In this document: in pieces, positions 26,003-35,297 of the stretch
Numbering within the stretch: position 1 is the first letter of the stretch
Layout of the letters: the number at the start of each line of letters is the position of its first letter
Assembly: GCA_028228615.1 (NCBI GenBank)
Contig: JAOJBS010000006.1
Location: forward strand, 1 to 64,000
Reading direction: 5' to 3'
DNA length: 64,000 nucleotides
Source: UBA4421 sp028228615
GTDB lineage: Bacteria; Pseudomonadota; Gammaproteobacteria; Pseudomonadales; Azotimanducaceae
The notes under the pieces: generated by a model
The model's input: only the letters and a program-made list of their open reading frames with translations
Told to the model about the DNA's origin: nothing
Databases searched by the model: none
Made by a program: the position numbers and the translations under genes

Positions 26003-27482
26003 CTCTACCCATGGATTTTTTGGCCATCCTGTTGGCCTAAAAACTTTATTTTTGACCGAGATGTGGGAGCGCATGTCTTTTTACGGCATGCGTGCCTTGC
26101 TGGTTTTGTACATGACTGGTGTGGTCACCGGCGTAAATGGCGGACTGGGCTGGTCACAAATGGAAGCCCAGGCGATTTACGGTATTTATGTGGGCATGGT
26201 CTATTTTATGGTGGTGCCCGGCGGCTGGGTTGCCGACAACCTTATAGGGCATCAGCGCGCTGTACTGTATGGCGCAGTGATCATTGCTTTGGGACATATA
26301 ACCCTAGCTGTACCCATTGAGCATTCTTTTTTCCTCGGTCTTGCGCTTGTTGTGCTGGGCACAGGGTTATTGAAAGGCAATATTTCTACCATCGTCGGTA
26401 AACTCTATGTCGCGGGTGATGAACGCCAAGATTCTGGATTCACCATTTTTTATATGTCGATCAACATTGGCTCCCTTATTGGTTATGGCATTTGCGGTTA
26501 CCTAGGGGAAAAAATCGGTTGGCACTGGGGTTTTGGTGCAGCCGGGTTGGGCATGATCTTTGGCGTGGTTCAGTACATTCGCAGCCGCCACTTGCTGGGT
26601 GATGCGGGCGCGCAACCTAATCCAATGCCTGAGGAACGGCGCAAGAAACTGATGGCTGCTACTCAGATTGTCTTTGGCTTAGTTGTGATTTTGTTTGTTC
26701 TGGTTTTAACCGGAGTCATCTCAGTTGCGCCGACGGTGTTCGCTGAGAATTTCGCTTATTTCTTGACCACGCTTGCGGGCGTGTACTTCATTTATCTGTA
26801 TTTCTTCGCTGGACTCAATGTCGCTGAGCGCAAGAACATCACCTTACTGTTTTTGTTATTCGTCGCAGCCGCCGCGTTTTGGTCGGGCTTCGATCAGTCC
26901 GGTGGTTCACTCAATATTTTTGCTCGTGACTATACCGACCTCACTTATTTTGACTTCACCATGCCCGTGTCTTGGGTGCAGTTTATCAACCCAATTTATG
27001 TAGTAATTTTTGCCCCAATCTTTGCCGGTATGTGGGCTCAGTTAGCGCGGCGAAATTTGGACCCATCGCTGCCTTTGAAGTTTGTCATTGGATTAGTTTT
27101 TATGGGCATTAGCTTTCTCATCATGTTGGTGGCGGTGGACCTAGCACTAGAGTCCGCGCCCATTGGATTGCAGTGGCTGTTGCTCACATACTTGTTTCAG
27201 ACTTGGGGTGAGTTAGCGCTCTCACCAATCGGATTGTCTGCGTTTGCTCGTTACTCACCGAAGAAATACGTGGGCCAGATGTTTGGTTTATGGTTCTTGG
27301 CGTCTGCCATTGGTGGGGTTATGGCTGGGTTACTTGGAGGCGAGGCGTTAGGTGATGGACTTAGCAGCATGTCGCCAGTCTTTAGTTACATGATTAAGTA
27401 CTACTTCATCATAGCGGCTGTCTTAGTTGTCTTGTCCTACGTTGTAGGTAGAAAACCCATAGATGCCCAAGCATCTGAATAG
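25995..27482 (+). CDS. POT/PTR2 family proton-coupled peptide transporter
   Basis: A 495 aa inner-membrane carrier of the proton-dependent oligopeptide transporter family, about 14 hydrophobic segments. The N-terminal LFLTEMWERMSFYGMRALLV contains the ExxER-type motif (EMWER) used for proton coupling. The PTR2 signature FYMSINIGSLIG and GGWVADNLIGHQRAV are present. It imports di- and tripeptides. It overlaps the DUF1272 gene by eight bases. An imperfect hairpin about 30 bp after the stop could end the transcript. Confidence 0.94.
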   Translation: MNDSTHGFFGHPVGLKTLFLTEMWERMSFYGMRALLVLYMTGVVTGVNGGLGWSQMEAQAIYGIYVGMVYFMVVPGGWVADNLIGHQRAVLYGAVIIALGHITLAVPIEHSFFLGLALVVLGTGLLKGNISTIVGKLYVAGDERQDSGFTIFYMSINIGSLIGYGICGYLGEKIGWHWGFGAAGLGMIFGVVQYIRSRHLLGDAGAQPNPMPEERRKKLMAATQIVFGLVVILFVLVLTGVISVAPTVFAENFAYFLTTLAGVYFIYLYFFAGLNVAERKNITLLFLLFVAAAAFWSGFDQSGGSLNIFARDYTDLTYFDFTMPVSWVQFINPIYVVIFAPIFAGMWAQLARRNLDPSLPLKFVIGLVFMGISFLIMLVAVDLALESAPIGLQWLLLTYLFQTWGELALSPIGLSAFARYSPKKYVGQMFGLWFLASAIGGVMAGLLGGEALGDGLSSMSPVFSYMIKYYFIIAAVLVVLSYVVGRKPIDAQASE

Positions 27483-27513
27483 ACCTCTGGGCTGAATCCG
27501 GAAAAGACTCAAG

Positions 27514-27535
27514 CTGAGATCACTGGTGACCTCAG
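27514..27535 (+). terminator. possible terminator hairpin after the peptide transporter
   Basis: CTGAGATCAC and GTGACCTCAG form a 10 bp stem with one mismatch and a two-base gap; only three Ts follow, so it is weak as an intrinsic terminator. Confidence 0.35.
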
Positions 27536-27754
27536 TTTAGGCTCCAGTAGTGGCACCGGTTGTGAGTACTCAACTGGTCTATGAGTTGACCCGCTCTTCT
27601 GTATTTGAGGCGCGAGTTAGGTCGTAAAGGGCTAAAACTGGCCTAGCGGGTAGTTTTACATGACCGGCGGTAGCGACTAATTTCTCTAAATCTAGTGGAA
27701 TAACTATTCGTAGTTGAAGGCCCTTTTGCCTCAATAATGGATAAGGATTCCGCC

Positions 27755-28345
27755 ATGCAACCCGTGATTAGAAGAATAAAAAGATCAGATGCCAGTGAAA
27801 TGCAGGCCGCTGTTTTAGAGTCGGTAGGGTACATTCGCCCATGGCTAGATTGGTGCACACCCAGTTACCGCCTGAGTGATGCTGTGAACTGGACTCAGGA
27901 CGCTGCATCTAAATGGCAAGAAGGCTTGGATTATCGTTTTGTCATTGAAGAGCCAGAATCGGGGTTGATGCTAGGCTCGGTGGCTATCAAAACTGTCTGC
28001 AGAACCAACCGCGTTGGTGACCTAGGGTATTGGTTACGCAAGCGTGCATTGGGCCAAGGATATTGTACAAGGGCGGTAAAACTGGCCATCGAGTACGGTT
28101 TTGAGCAGCTTGGTTTTCAGCGCATTGAAATGAGGATTCTGCCAGATAACGCTGCCAGTAACGCCGTTGCCTTTAGACTTGGCGCTTCATTTGACGGTCT
28201 TCAAGAAGATAAGATCATTCACAAAGGCGAAGCTAAGATGGCTAATTGCTACTCCTTCGCAGCACCGGTTTCTTGTAGAAATATCCACCAAAAGGCTGAA
28301 ATAGCGTTAGTCGATACTAGCGTTCAAAGTGTCAGTGGGTTTTGA
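27755..28345 (+). CDS. GNAT family N-acetyltransferase, RimJ/RimL-like
   Basis: A 196 aa acetyltransferase. The acetyl-CoA-binding stretch is RKRALGQGYCTRAVKLAIEYGF, matching the R/Q-x-x-G-x-G/A loop and helix of GNAT enzymes, and it is followed by RIEMRILPDNAASNAVAFRLG, typical of the ribosomal-protein acetyltransferase group. It acetylates an amine on a protein, amino acid or small molecule; the target is not known. ATG 27755 has AAGGA eight bases upstream, better than ATG 27737. It is a single gene, with a tail (residues 170-196) that looks unrelated to the family. Confidence 0.9.
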   Translation: MQPVIRRIKRSDASEMQAAVLESVGYIRPWLDWCTPSYRLSDAVNWTQDAASKWQEGLDYRFVIEEPESGLMLGSVAIKTVCRTNRVGDLGYWLRKRALGQGYCTRAVKLAIEYGFEQLGFQRIEMRILPDNAASNAVAFRLGASFDGLQEDKIIHKGEAKMANCYSFAAPVSCRNIHQKAEIALVDTSVQSVSGF

Positions 28346-28478
28346 GCGCCGGTTTTGAGCGCCTTCGCTGCGCGTTGCCATTACCCAGCACCGATCAGCC
28401 AGTTACAACTGTCAGCTCTGAGCAATACCAGATAAAAAGCGTTCTACTCAACTCTTCAGGACGCTACCAACCTCAAGT

Positions 28479-29891
28479 TCACTTTGTGAGAGTAAACGCT
28501 TTGTGTTTACCATGATTTATTCGATACCCGGAATACAGTAGGGCCGCTAACAGCGCCGGAATAATAGTGGCAGGTGAGTCCATAATGCCGAGCCACATAA
28601 CAACGTTTGCATCCACCTGACCTGGAATAGCTTTGGCTGGAAAACTGATTAAATCTAGCACTATGCCGGCAATCAGGGTGCCAATGGCGCGGTCAGCTTT
28701 AGCAAAAAAAGCTCTAGCCGCATAAAGTATGCCCTCTTGGCGTACACCGAATTTAGCAGCGTTTTCATCGGCTATATCAGCTAACGCTGACATTACGCTG
28801 ATGTTGAGTACGGAAAGACTGGCGCTGCCCAACGCGTGACAAACTAAAATAGACGGAAAAAGTTCGTCACTGCCATTTTCGGGAAATAGACCCAGCATGC
28901 GCAGGCACACCGGCAGCGCGTCGAACACACCATAGCCTAATGTGGCTATGACGATGGAAGCGCGTTTGTCGAAGCGTTTGTGGATGTAAAATGTCAGTAG
29001 GAAACCTGCGATATAGCCGCTGACACTGCCAATAATAAACCACCGTATTTGATCAGATACCAGTTCCCAGAAATAAAGGTTCATATAGTTATTGAACGAA
29101 GCGCGCATGCCTATTGTGACGCTCAAAAGCAATAAGCCCAAGAGCAAATACATATAGTTAGGGTTTTGTAGCGCTTGCTTGAGGTCGGTAAAGAGAGCGG
29201 ACATGCTGAATGGCTCAGTGGACTCAGCGGGTTGTGAAAGCGTTGGGATTCGGTCTCGGGTGAACCAGGCGCTGATATAAAGGCAGATGACTACGACGAC
29301 ACTGGCGACCAAGCCGAAGTCTTGGTAAGCCTCGAGCTTGAGTAGGCCGTTGGCCTGTTCGGCGGTTGCGTAAAAGAAAAAGGTTAGGCCAAACCAATGA
29401 GCGCTGGCGGCGCCTATGTAACCGCCAAAGTTGTTGTAACTCATGATGGTAGAGCGTTCGTGATAGTCCTTAGACATTTCGCCGCCAAAGGCCAGATGGG
29501 GAACAAAGAACAACGTCATGAAAAGATGAAGTAACACTGAGAAGCAAATTAACCAAAGAAACAATTCAGTTGTTTCTAACCCGGCGGGTGGTGAGAAAAT
29601 CAGATAAAAAGACAGAGCTGCTGGTATTGGTGCTGCGAGCATGAACGGGTGCCGCCGGCCCCATTTCTCATTGCGCAGTCGGTCGGACCAAGATCCCACG
29701 AGCGGATCTGTTACTGCGTCAACGATCAGTGCGATGGTTGGACCAAGACCAGCGAGCGTGGCGGGCAAGCCTAAGACCTGGTTGTAGTAAAGCATTACTA
29801 AAAAGCTAAATGAGTAGAGGCAAATGTTTTCAGCCGCGGTGCCCAAACCAAATAACGTTTTAGTCCTAATAGGAATTTTTACTGTGTGCAT
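28479..29891 (-). CDS. MFS transporter, glycoside-pentoside-hexuronide (GPH) symporter type
   Basis: A 470 aa, 12-segment inner-membrane protein of the GPH:cation symporter branch (melibiose carrier group). The family block LIVDAVTDPLVGSWSDRLR includes the conserved aspartates of helix 2 and loop 2-3, followed by GRRHPFM. Members carry sugars, glycosides or related solutes with Na+ or H+. The substrate cannot be inferred. It is the last gene of a minus-strand run that also contains YheT-like and TraB-like genes, 51 bp after the YheT-like gene. Confidence 0.9.
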   Translation of the reverse strand: MHTVKIPIRTKTLFGLGTAAENICLYSFSFLVMLYYNQVLGLPATLAGLGPTIALIVDAVTDPLVGSWSDRLRNEKWGRRHPFMLAAPIPAALSFYLIFSPPAGLETTELFLWLICFSVLLHLFMTLFFVPHLAFGGEMSKDYHERSTIMSYNNFGGYIGAASAHWFGLTFFFYATAEQANGLLKLEAYQDFGLVASVVVVICLYISAWFTRDRIPTLSQPAESTEPFSMSALFTDLKQALQNPNYMYLLLGLLLLSVTIGMRASFNNYMNLYFWELVSDQIRWFIIGSVSGYIAGFLLTFYIHKRFDKRASIVIATLGYGVFDALPVCLRMLGLFPENGSDELFPSILVCHALGSASLSVLNISVMSALADIADENAAKFGVRQEGILYAARAFFAKADRAIGTLIAGIVLDLISFPAKAIPGQVDANVVMWLGIMDSPATIIPALLAALLYSGYRINHGKHKAFTLTK

Positions 29892-29942
29892 TAGTTCTCT
29901 CTCCGCCCATTTTAGTCAAGGTACTAAGACACATTGGCCTCA

Positions 29943-30953
29943 CTACAACAGATTGCGCTCATTGGTGAACGCTTGGTTAAAAAAGGCACAACTGTACCTA
30001 TCGCACCAGCTCTCGAACTGCCAGTTTTCCAAAAAAGCCCCGTGGCCGCCATGATCAACCCAGTCCAAGGAAATTGAGTCTGGCAGGTTGGCATAATGTT
30101 TGGCAGGGATAATTGGGTCGTCCCCCGCTGCCAAAATTTTTGCGTTTACCCCTTCAAGCGCGCCTTTACTTAAGTCATAGGCTGCAAAGTAATCATCGGT
30201 ATTGGTGTACTCCGTATGATACTTAACAAAATAGTCTGTCAGCGAAGTTACGGACGACAGGTTCATCGCATCTTTAAAGTTATAGAGCTGTGGGAAAGCA
30301 GCCTGCTTTTTAACCCAAAGATCTCGCCATTTACGCATAAAATATTGTTCATAGATTATGTTGCCACTGATTTTAAGCATTGTTTCTTCAGGGCTCAGTG
30401 CTGGGCAGATGGCTAATGTGGCAAGCTCTGGTATTTGCTTGGCAATGCGTAGCGCGAAATTTCCGCCCATGGAATAGCCAATTAGACCTGCGGCAGCTAG
30501 CGGAAATTCTTGCATCAGAGTTTTTACTAAGGCTACAACCTCGTCAATGAGGGCCGAATGAAAGAGCCCACTGTTCAGATGCGCGGTATCACCATGGTCT
30601 CGTAAGTTGATTCGCACCACGTTAAAGCCGTCCTGCCACAGGGTATGGGCGCCTGAGAGCACGTAAGTTGATTCAACATTACCTAACCAGCCTGGGATCA
30701 TCATGATCAAAGGCGTTTGGTCCGAGGTAATGTTTTGAAAGTTGGTGTGCACAACGAGCTTCACGCCGGCCACATTTATTTCCCGTACCTGGGCTTGTGC
30801 TAAAAACTCTGCTTGCCACTTTGGCTTCAGGAGTTTTCGCCCCATGCTGGACAAAATGGTTTGCGTGTGTGGGTTTCTTAACCCCAATGGGGGTCGAAAA
30901 GGTTCGTTGAAAAATTCCGGTAGACGCTGGTGCTCTGGCTTATGCTCGCTCAT
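29943..30953 (-). CDS. YheT-family alpha/beta hydrolase
   Basis: A 336 aa alpha/beta-hydrolase of the YheT/EMB8 group. It begins with the family signature FRPPLGLRNPHTQTIL. The oxyanion region is MMIPGWLGN, the nucleophile elbow GYSMGGNFALR holds the catalytic serine, and DHGGHGAFLE carries the catalytic histidine close to the C-terminus. It is an esterase or lipase-like enzyme of unknown substrate. Its start overlaps the TraB-like stop (ATGA), so the two are co-translated. Confidence 0.92.
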   Translation of the reverse strand: MSEHKPEHQRLPEFFNEPFRPPLGLRNPHTQTILSSMGRKLLKPKWQAEFLAQAQVREINVAGVKLVVHTNFQNITSDQTPLIMMIPGWLGNVESTYVLSGAHTLWQDGFNVVRINLRDHGDTAHLNSGLFHSALIDEVVALVKTLMQEFPLAAAGLIGYSMGGNFALRIAKQIPELATLAICPALSPEETMLKISGNIIYEQYFMRKWRDLWVKKQAAFPQLYNFKDAMNLSSVTSLTDYFVKYHTEYTNTDDYFAAYDLSKGALEGVNAKILAAGDDPIIPAKHYANLPDSISLDWVDHGGHGAFLENWQFESWCDRYSCAFFNQAFTNERNLL

Positions 30954-32161
30954 GGTGTGTGACTAACTTCTGTTGTGCTGTGGGTTATTGGTGCGTCTCT
31001 AAGGTTGGGTAAGTCTGAGTATATCCGCTCTCCATGAAAACCGTTTTTCTCTAGCAGTTTAATTATTGAGTTTGGGCCAGCCAAATGCGCTGCGCCGACC
31101 AAGACAAAATAATTCTCATTGGTGTTGAGATAGTCAGCAATTTTTTTGCTCATACCCACGTTGCGTTGATCTAGTAACTGCTCTGAAAAATCGCGCAAAA
31201 GTTTGGAGCTGCCATTTTGCTCTGCTACGATTTTTGCCATAGTCGTGTTGTCACCCTTTGCCCAAGCTTGCACGAGGCTGCTGGCCACTGTTTCGATTTC
31301 ATCGAACTGCTTTACGGTATCCATTAGCACGGCAATTTGCGTTTCCATGGATTGGCCGAAAAGAAAGCCTAACTGAAGGTCTAAGCTCTCTAACTGTAGT
31401 ATGTCAGCGGGCTCTTTGCTTTTCGAAAAATGCTCTTCTAAACCCAGCCTCGGGTCATAGCCCAGTGCAATAAAACCCATAAGTGACAGTTGGGTATAGA
31501 CCATTGCAGGCTTATAAGATTGCAGAGCTTGCAATGGTACGCCGTACAATGCAGCGGTACGTGCTAACCGGCTGTAGTCCTGCGCGCTGAAACTTTCGCG
31601 CAGATAGCGTTGCTGGGTCAGGCGCGCTGCCGCTTGGGTTTTTGCATATATTTCGCCTGGACTAAGCTGCTCAGTGTTTACTTCCAAAACCAGTTTATTG
31701 CTCAGTTTGAATGCTTGCTCGTACTGCAATGGTAAGGGGTAGAGGCCCTGCTTAAGCAGATGCAGGGAACCGGCAAGGTAAAGTGTGCTGGTATTGGAAG
31801 TGAAGCGCCAAAGGAACAGTGGGTGGCGCTGGGTATTTGCTTTCAGCTCGCTGGCCTGGGTGATGGGTACGTTATCCATGCGCACCAATTCACAGTACCC
31901 TTGCGGGTGAATTTCTGTGGTGGCTGTTTTACATTTGTCGGTAGCGGCCAGGGCCGCCGCGGTTCTGTTTTGCTGAGGGCCACTGGTGTATTCGATGCTG
32001 GGCTGGGCGGTATGAATGGCAATTGATTCGTGACTTGCGGCGAACGCGCTGCCGCAGAGCAGCAAGTTCGCCGTAAGTAGTGCTAATGCCGGTACTAATA
32101 CCTTCATTAATACCAGTGCTAATGCCTTGGGCTTAGTTCTTCTCAGAGCTGTTTCAAACAT
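30950..32161 (-). CDS. TraB/GumN family protein
   Basis: A 403 aa TraB/GumN (Tiki-like) protein with two GxxH metal motifs: YLAGSLHLL near the N-terminal third and VLVGAAHLAGP near the end. The fold is that of a predicted metalloprotease. Residues about 10-40 form a hydrophobic segment ending at SAFAASH, a likely signal peptide, so the protein is exported. I start at ATG 32161; a frame open 150 bases further upstream begins in the CinA gene and would add a meaningless lysine-rich repeat (5-residue units) made by a 15 bp DNA repeat. Function of bacterial members is not settled. It precedes and overlaps the YheT-like gene. Confidence 0.88.
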   Translation of the reverse strand: MFETALRRTKPKALALVLMKVLVPALALLTANLLLCGSAFAASHESIAIHTAQPSIEYTSGPQQNRTAAALAATDKCKTATTEIHPQGYCELVRMDNVPITQASELKANTQRHPLFLWRFTSNTSTLYLAGSLHLLKQGLYPLPLQYEQAFKLSNKLVLEVNTEQLSPGEIYAKTQAAARLTQQRYLRESFSAQDYSRLARTAALYGVPLQALQSYKPAMVYTQLSLMGFIALGYDPRLGLEEHFSKSKEPADILQLESLDLQLGFLFGQSMETQIAVLMDTVKQFDEIETVASSLVQAWAKGDNTTMAKIVAEQNGSSKLLRDFSEQLLDQRNVGMSKKIADYLNTNENYFVLVGAAHLAGPNSIIKLLEKNGFHGERIYSDLPNLRDAPITHSTTEVSHTP

Positions 32162-32205
32162 ATTTATAAGTCGTTGATTTTGGCTGGATCTGGTCAAATT
32201 AGGCG

Positions 32206-32265
32206 TCTTCTGCTTCCGAATCTTATGCTTCCAAATCTTATGTTTCCGAGTCTTATGTTTCCGAG
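32206..32265. repeat. 15 bp tandem repeat, four copies, overlapping a gene 3' end
   Basis: Four 15 bp units of consensus TCTTATGTTTCCGAG. The last unit (32251-32265) contains the stop codon of the minus-strand CinA-like gene; the other three extend into the spacer before TraB. Confidence 0.9.
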
Positions 32266-33014
32266 TCTTGGCCCAGATCCTCAGGAGTTTCGCCAATTGC
32301 TGTGACGGCATCCATAATCAAGTTGGCGATAGTCTGCAGTTGCGCGATATCTGCGCCGCGAATCACTAGGTTCGTGCCGTAGCGCTCGTCGCGAAAAAAC
32401 GGATAACTACCCACATCTGCGTCCGGGTGCTGGTCTTGGATTTTGGCCAGGGCATCAGCGATGGAGCTTTCGCCGGTAAATGCGCGAACGGTATGGCTGT
32501 GAATAACGGGACCACTTTTTAGCTGGCCCTCAAGGCTCGAAAGCATGCCTTGCATGACCGATGGAATACCCGCCATAACGTGGACATTTTCCATAGCAAA
32601 CCCCTGCGGTCCTCCAGACGGATTGTCGATTAATGTTGCGCCTACTGGCACACGCGCCATCAACAGGCGCGAGGCCATGATGTCATCCGGTGCGGGCCGT
32701 TTGCGTATTCGTACCGCAATATCGGGGTGTTCTATGAGTTCTACGCCGAAGGCCTTAGCAATACACACTGCGGTAATGTCATCGTGAGTGGGGCCAATGC
32801 CGCCGGTAGTAAAGACATAGTCAAATTCATGTCTGACTTCATTGACGGTATCGATGATGGTTTTTTCAATGTCTGGAATAACCCTACAATGCCGAATTTG
32901 AATACCCCATTTGCCTAATGTTTTAGCAATGTGATTGAGGTTTATATCTTGAGTCCGGCCTGAAAGAATTTCATTGCCGATAATCAGAACACAGGCTGTG
33001 ACCGCATCTTTCAT
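32253..33014 (-). CDS. CinA-like competence/damage-inducible protein, molybdopterin-binding domain only
   Basis: A 253 aa protein of the MoCF_biosynth/CinA N-terminal type. It opens with LIIGNEILSGRTQDINLNHI and has TGGIGPTHDDIT and DNPSGGPQGFAMENVHVMAGIP. The C-terminal PncC (nicotinamide-nucleotide amidase) domain of full-length CinA (about 400 aa) is absent, which is common in this short subfamily. CinA domains of this type are ADP-ribose pyrophosphatases in some species, so a nucleotide-hydrolase role is possible. The last few codons (DLGQDSET) run into a 15 bp tandem repeat, so the tail has probably been reshaped. Confidence 0.9.
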   Translation of the reverse strand: MKDAVTACVLIIGNEILSGRTQDINLNHIAKTLGKWGIQIRHCRVIPDIEKTIIDTVNEVRHEFDYVFTTGGIGPTHDDITAVCIAKAFGVELIEHPDIAVRIRKRPAPDDIMASRLLMARVPVGATLIDNPSGGPQGFAMENVHVMAGIPSVMQGMLSSLEGQLKSGPVIHSHTVRAFTGESSIADALAKIQDQHPDADVGSYPFFRDERYGTNLVIRGADIAQLQTIANLIMDAVTAIGETPEDLGQDSET

Positions 33015-33098
33015 ATCAGTATCGCTTTTTTGGTATCTAGTTGTGTTTGTAGCTTAGCAGATGCTTAGGGGGCGCACTTTAGGCATTTTTGCATAAAC

Positions 33099-33179
33099 TG
33101 GCATTGGCTATTTTTTACAAAAAACCGGCTTGCTCTGTTTATTAGAAAATGGCGGCTTGCTCTATTTATTGGAAAAAGC
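33099..33179. repeat. 27 bp in-frame triplication of the enoyl-CoA hydratase 3' end
   Basis: On the minus strand the final codons of the hydratase (KPAFSNK-stop-S) are repeated twice more in the same frame at 27 bp spacing: KPPFSNKQS and KPVFCKK-stop. Arms are at 33153-33179, 33126-33152 and a degenerate copy near 33099-33125. Confidence 0.82.
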
Positions 33180-33962
33180 CGGCTTACGCTTGGCGGCAAA
33201 AGCTTTGCGGCCTTCCTTATAGTCTTCGCTGTTGAAACAGGCGTCTACCATGGCGCGCACTTGGTTAACTTCCTCGGCTCGACTGTCTCGCTCCCAAGCA
33301 TTGACCGCTGCCTTGGCGGCTTTCACCGTAAGCGGCGCATTAGCGGCTATATTGAGCGCGTACTCCATGCAGACTTTTTCTATCTCTTCGCGTTCGTGAA
33401 TAAAGTTAACGATGCCCATTTCTTTGGCTTCAATAGCCGGCATAAAACGTGCCGAAAACATGATGTCTCTTGCATTGCTTGGACCCACTAACCGTGCCAG
33501 CTTGGCCAAGCCCTCGTACTCGTAACCCAAGCCCAGCTTTGCAGCAGGTATGCCAAAACGCGAGTCTGGTGTGGCAAATCTGATGTCCGCGGACAATGCT
33601 GTAGCCAGCCCGCCGCCAATGCAGTAGCCCTCAATGAGTGCTATGAGCGGCTTTTCGATTTTGCTCAGCCAGTGGGTGGCACGCCCAGCAATCCGCCCAT
33701 AACTTTCGCGCTGCTCTGAGTTGGCGCGCTTTTCGTCGAACTCAGAAATGTCCGCGCCGGATACAAAGGCCTTGCCGCCTGCGCCGCGCATAATGATCAC
33801 CCGAACTTCGTCATTGCCAGCAAAATGCTCAAGAATGTCGCCAATGCCTTGCCACATCTCTAGAGATAGAGCGTTGTGCCGCGCAGGATTATTAAAGGTC
33901 ATCCAGCCAATACCGTGCGCAATGTGGGCTTGCATGCGCTGTGTTGAAAGCTCTAGTGACAT
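33162..33962 (-). CDS. enoyl-CoA hydratase/isomerase family protein
   Basis: A 266 aa crotonase-fold protein. Marks are GAGGKAFVSGADISEF (the oxyanion-hole strand with SGAD), ALIEGYCIGGGLATALSADIRFA (CIGGG) and SRFGIPAAKLGLGYEYEG. The family hydrates trans-2-enoyl-CoA in beta-oxidation, but crotonase-fold enzymes vary widely. The canonical second catalytic glutamate position reads LGYEYEGLAKL. The protein ends FSNK just before a stop codon that lies inside a 27 bp triplication. It is divergent from the acyl-CoA dehydrogenase at 34131, 168 bp away, suggesting joint use in acyl-CoA degradation. Confidence 0.93.
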   Translation of the reverse strand: MSLELSTQRMQAHIAHGIGWMTFNNPARHNALSLEMWQGIGDILEHFAGNDEVRVIIMRGAGGKAFVSGADISEFDEKRANSEQRESYGRIAGRATHWLSKIEKPLIALIEGYCIGGGLATALSADIRFATPDSRFGIPAAKLGLGYEYEGLAKLARLVGPSNARDIMFSARFMPAIEAKEMGIVNFIHEREEIEKVCMEYALNIAANAPLTVKAAKAAVNAWERDSRAEEVNQVRAMVDACFNSEDYKEGRKAFAAKRKPAFSNK

Positions 33963-34130
33963 ATCTATCTCTTTTAGTTTTCTTCTATACTATTCTCATG
34001 GGCGAGGCGTTTACGCGGTCCTTGAGAATACCCTGTGAGTCAATGCACAGATGAGTTTGTTCTCCACCTGTGACCTAGCTGTAAAAAGTACGTCAGGAAT
34101 GCTTTCAATAACAATCAAAAGTTGAGAATT

Positions 34131-35297
34131 ATGGATTTTGCTTTAACAGACGAACAAGAGTTGATTCGCGATGCCGTGGCTAGGGTGTGTAAGGATTTTC
34201 CTGATGAGTACTGGGCGGAAAAGGACGCAAAGCACGAATTTCCCTGGGATTTTTACAACGCCATGTCTGAAGCAGGGTGGATTGGTGTGGCTATTCCCGA
34301 AGCCTACGGGGGTAGCGGGCGAGGTATTACCGAGGCCAGTATTGTGCTGGAAACTGTGGCCGCCAGCGGCGCTGCGATGAATGGCGCAACCCCCTTGCAC
34401 CTTTCTATGTTTGGCATGGAGCCGGTGGTTAAGTATGGCTCTGAGGAGATGAAACAAACCTATTTGCCTCGGGTTGCCAGTGGCGAAATGCACGTAGCTT
34501 TTGGTGTTACCGAACCCGATGCGGGCACTGATACAACCTCTATCACCACATTTGCCCGCCACGAGGGAGACAATTATATCGTTAGAGGTCGCAAGGTCTG
34601 GACCACAAAAGCATTACAATCTGAACGGGTATTGTTACTGGTGCGCACCACACCGCGAGATGAGGTTGAGCGCAGGACAGATGGTATGACCTTGCTGTTG
34701 GCGGAGTTGCAGCGCGACGAGGTGACTATATCTCCCATTGATAAAGTTGGCCGTAATGCTGTGGCGACATGTGAAGTGGTTTATGACGACTTGCCGGTAA
34801 AAGTCACAGACAGAGTCGGTGAGGAAGGCAAAGGGTTCAGTTATTTGATTTCAGGGCTGAATGCCGAACGTATTTTGATCGCAGCGGAAGCGTTGGGCAT
34901 TGGTAAGGCTGCACTAAGACGCGCCGTTAACTATGCTAATGAACGGGTGGTTTTTGGTCGTCCTATTGGTAAGAACCAAGGCGTGGCCTTTCCGTTGGCG
35001 GAAGCTAAGATGCGTTTAGACGCAGCGGAATTAATGATTCGCAAAGCCGCTTGGATGCTGGATAACGGTCAGCCCTGTGGTGCAGAAGCAAATATGGCTA
35101 AATGGCTAGCAGCTGATGCTTGTTTCCAGGCAGCGGATCAAGCCATGCAAACCCACGGCGGTTTTGGTTATGCCAAGGAATACCATGTTGAGCGTTATTG
35201 GCGTGAGGCCCGTTTGATGCGCATAGCACCTATTTCTCAAGAAATGATTCAAAACTACGTTTCCGAACACGTATTAGGGTTGCCCAGATCCTATTAA
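34131..35297 (+). CDS. acyl-CoA dehydrogenase
   Basis: A 388 aa acyl-CoA dehydrogenase with a complete N-terminal domain (MDFALTDEQELIRDAV), flavin block FGVTEPDAGTDTTSITT, VVFGRPIGKNQGVAFPLAEA and the C-terminal THGGFGYAKEYHVERYWREAR. The catalytic EGT motif of classical enzymes is replaced here by IAPISQEM, as in one branch of the family. A TTG three codons earlier also fits, but ATG 34131 gives the family start. It faces the enoyl-CoA hydratase gene. The last ten bases belong to a 13 bp repeat that continues into the spacer. Confidence 0.93.
   Translation: MDFALTDEQELIRDAVARVCKDFPDEYWAEKDAKHEFPWDFYNAMSEAGWIGVAIPEAYGGSGRGITEASIVLETVAASGAAMNGATPLHLSMFGMEPVVKYGSEEMKQTYLPRVASGEMHVAFGVTEPDAGTDTTSITTFARHEGDNYIVRGRKVWTTKALQSERVLLLVRTTPRDEVERRTDGMTLLLAELQRDEVTISPIDKVGRNAVATCEVVYDDLPVKVTDRVGEEGKGFSYLISGLNAERILIAAEALGIGKAALRRAVNYANERVVFGRPIGKNQGVAFPLAEAKMRLDAAELMIRKAAWMLDNGQPCGAEANMAKWLAADACFQAADQAMQTHGGFGYAKEYHVERYWREARLMRIAPISQEMIQNYVSEHVLGLPRSY

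Noticed and set aside
32162..32311. 50-codon N-terminal extension of the TraB-like protein
   Set aside because: It is encoded by a 15 bp DNA repeat lying over the CinA stop; the signal peptide begins only at ATG 32161.
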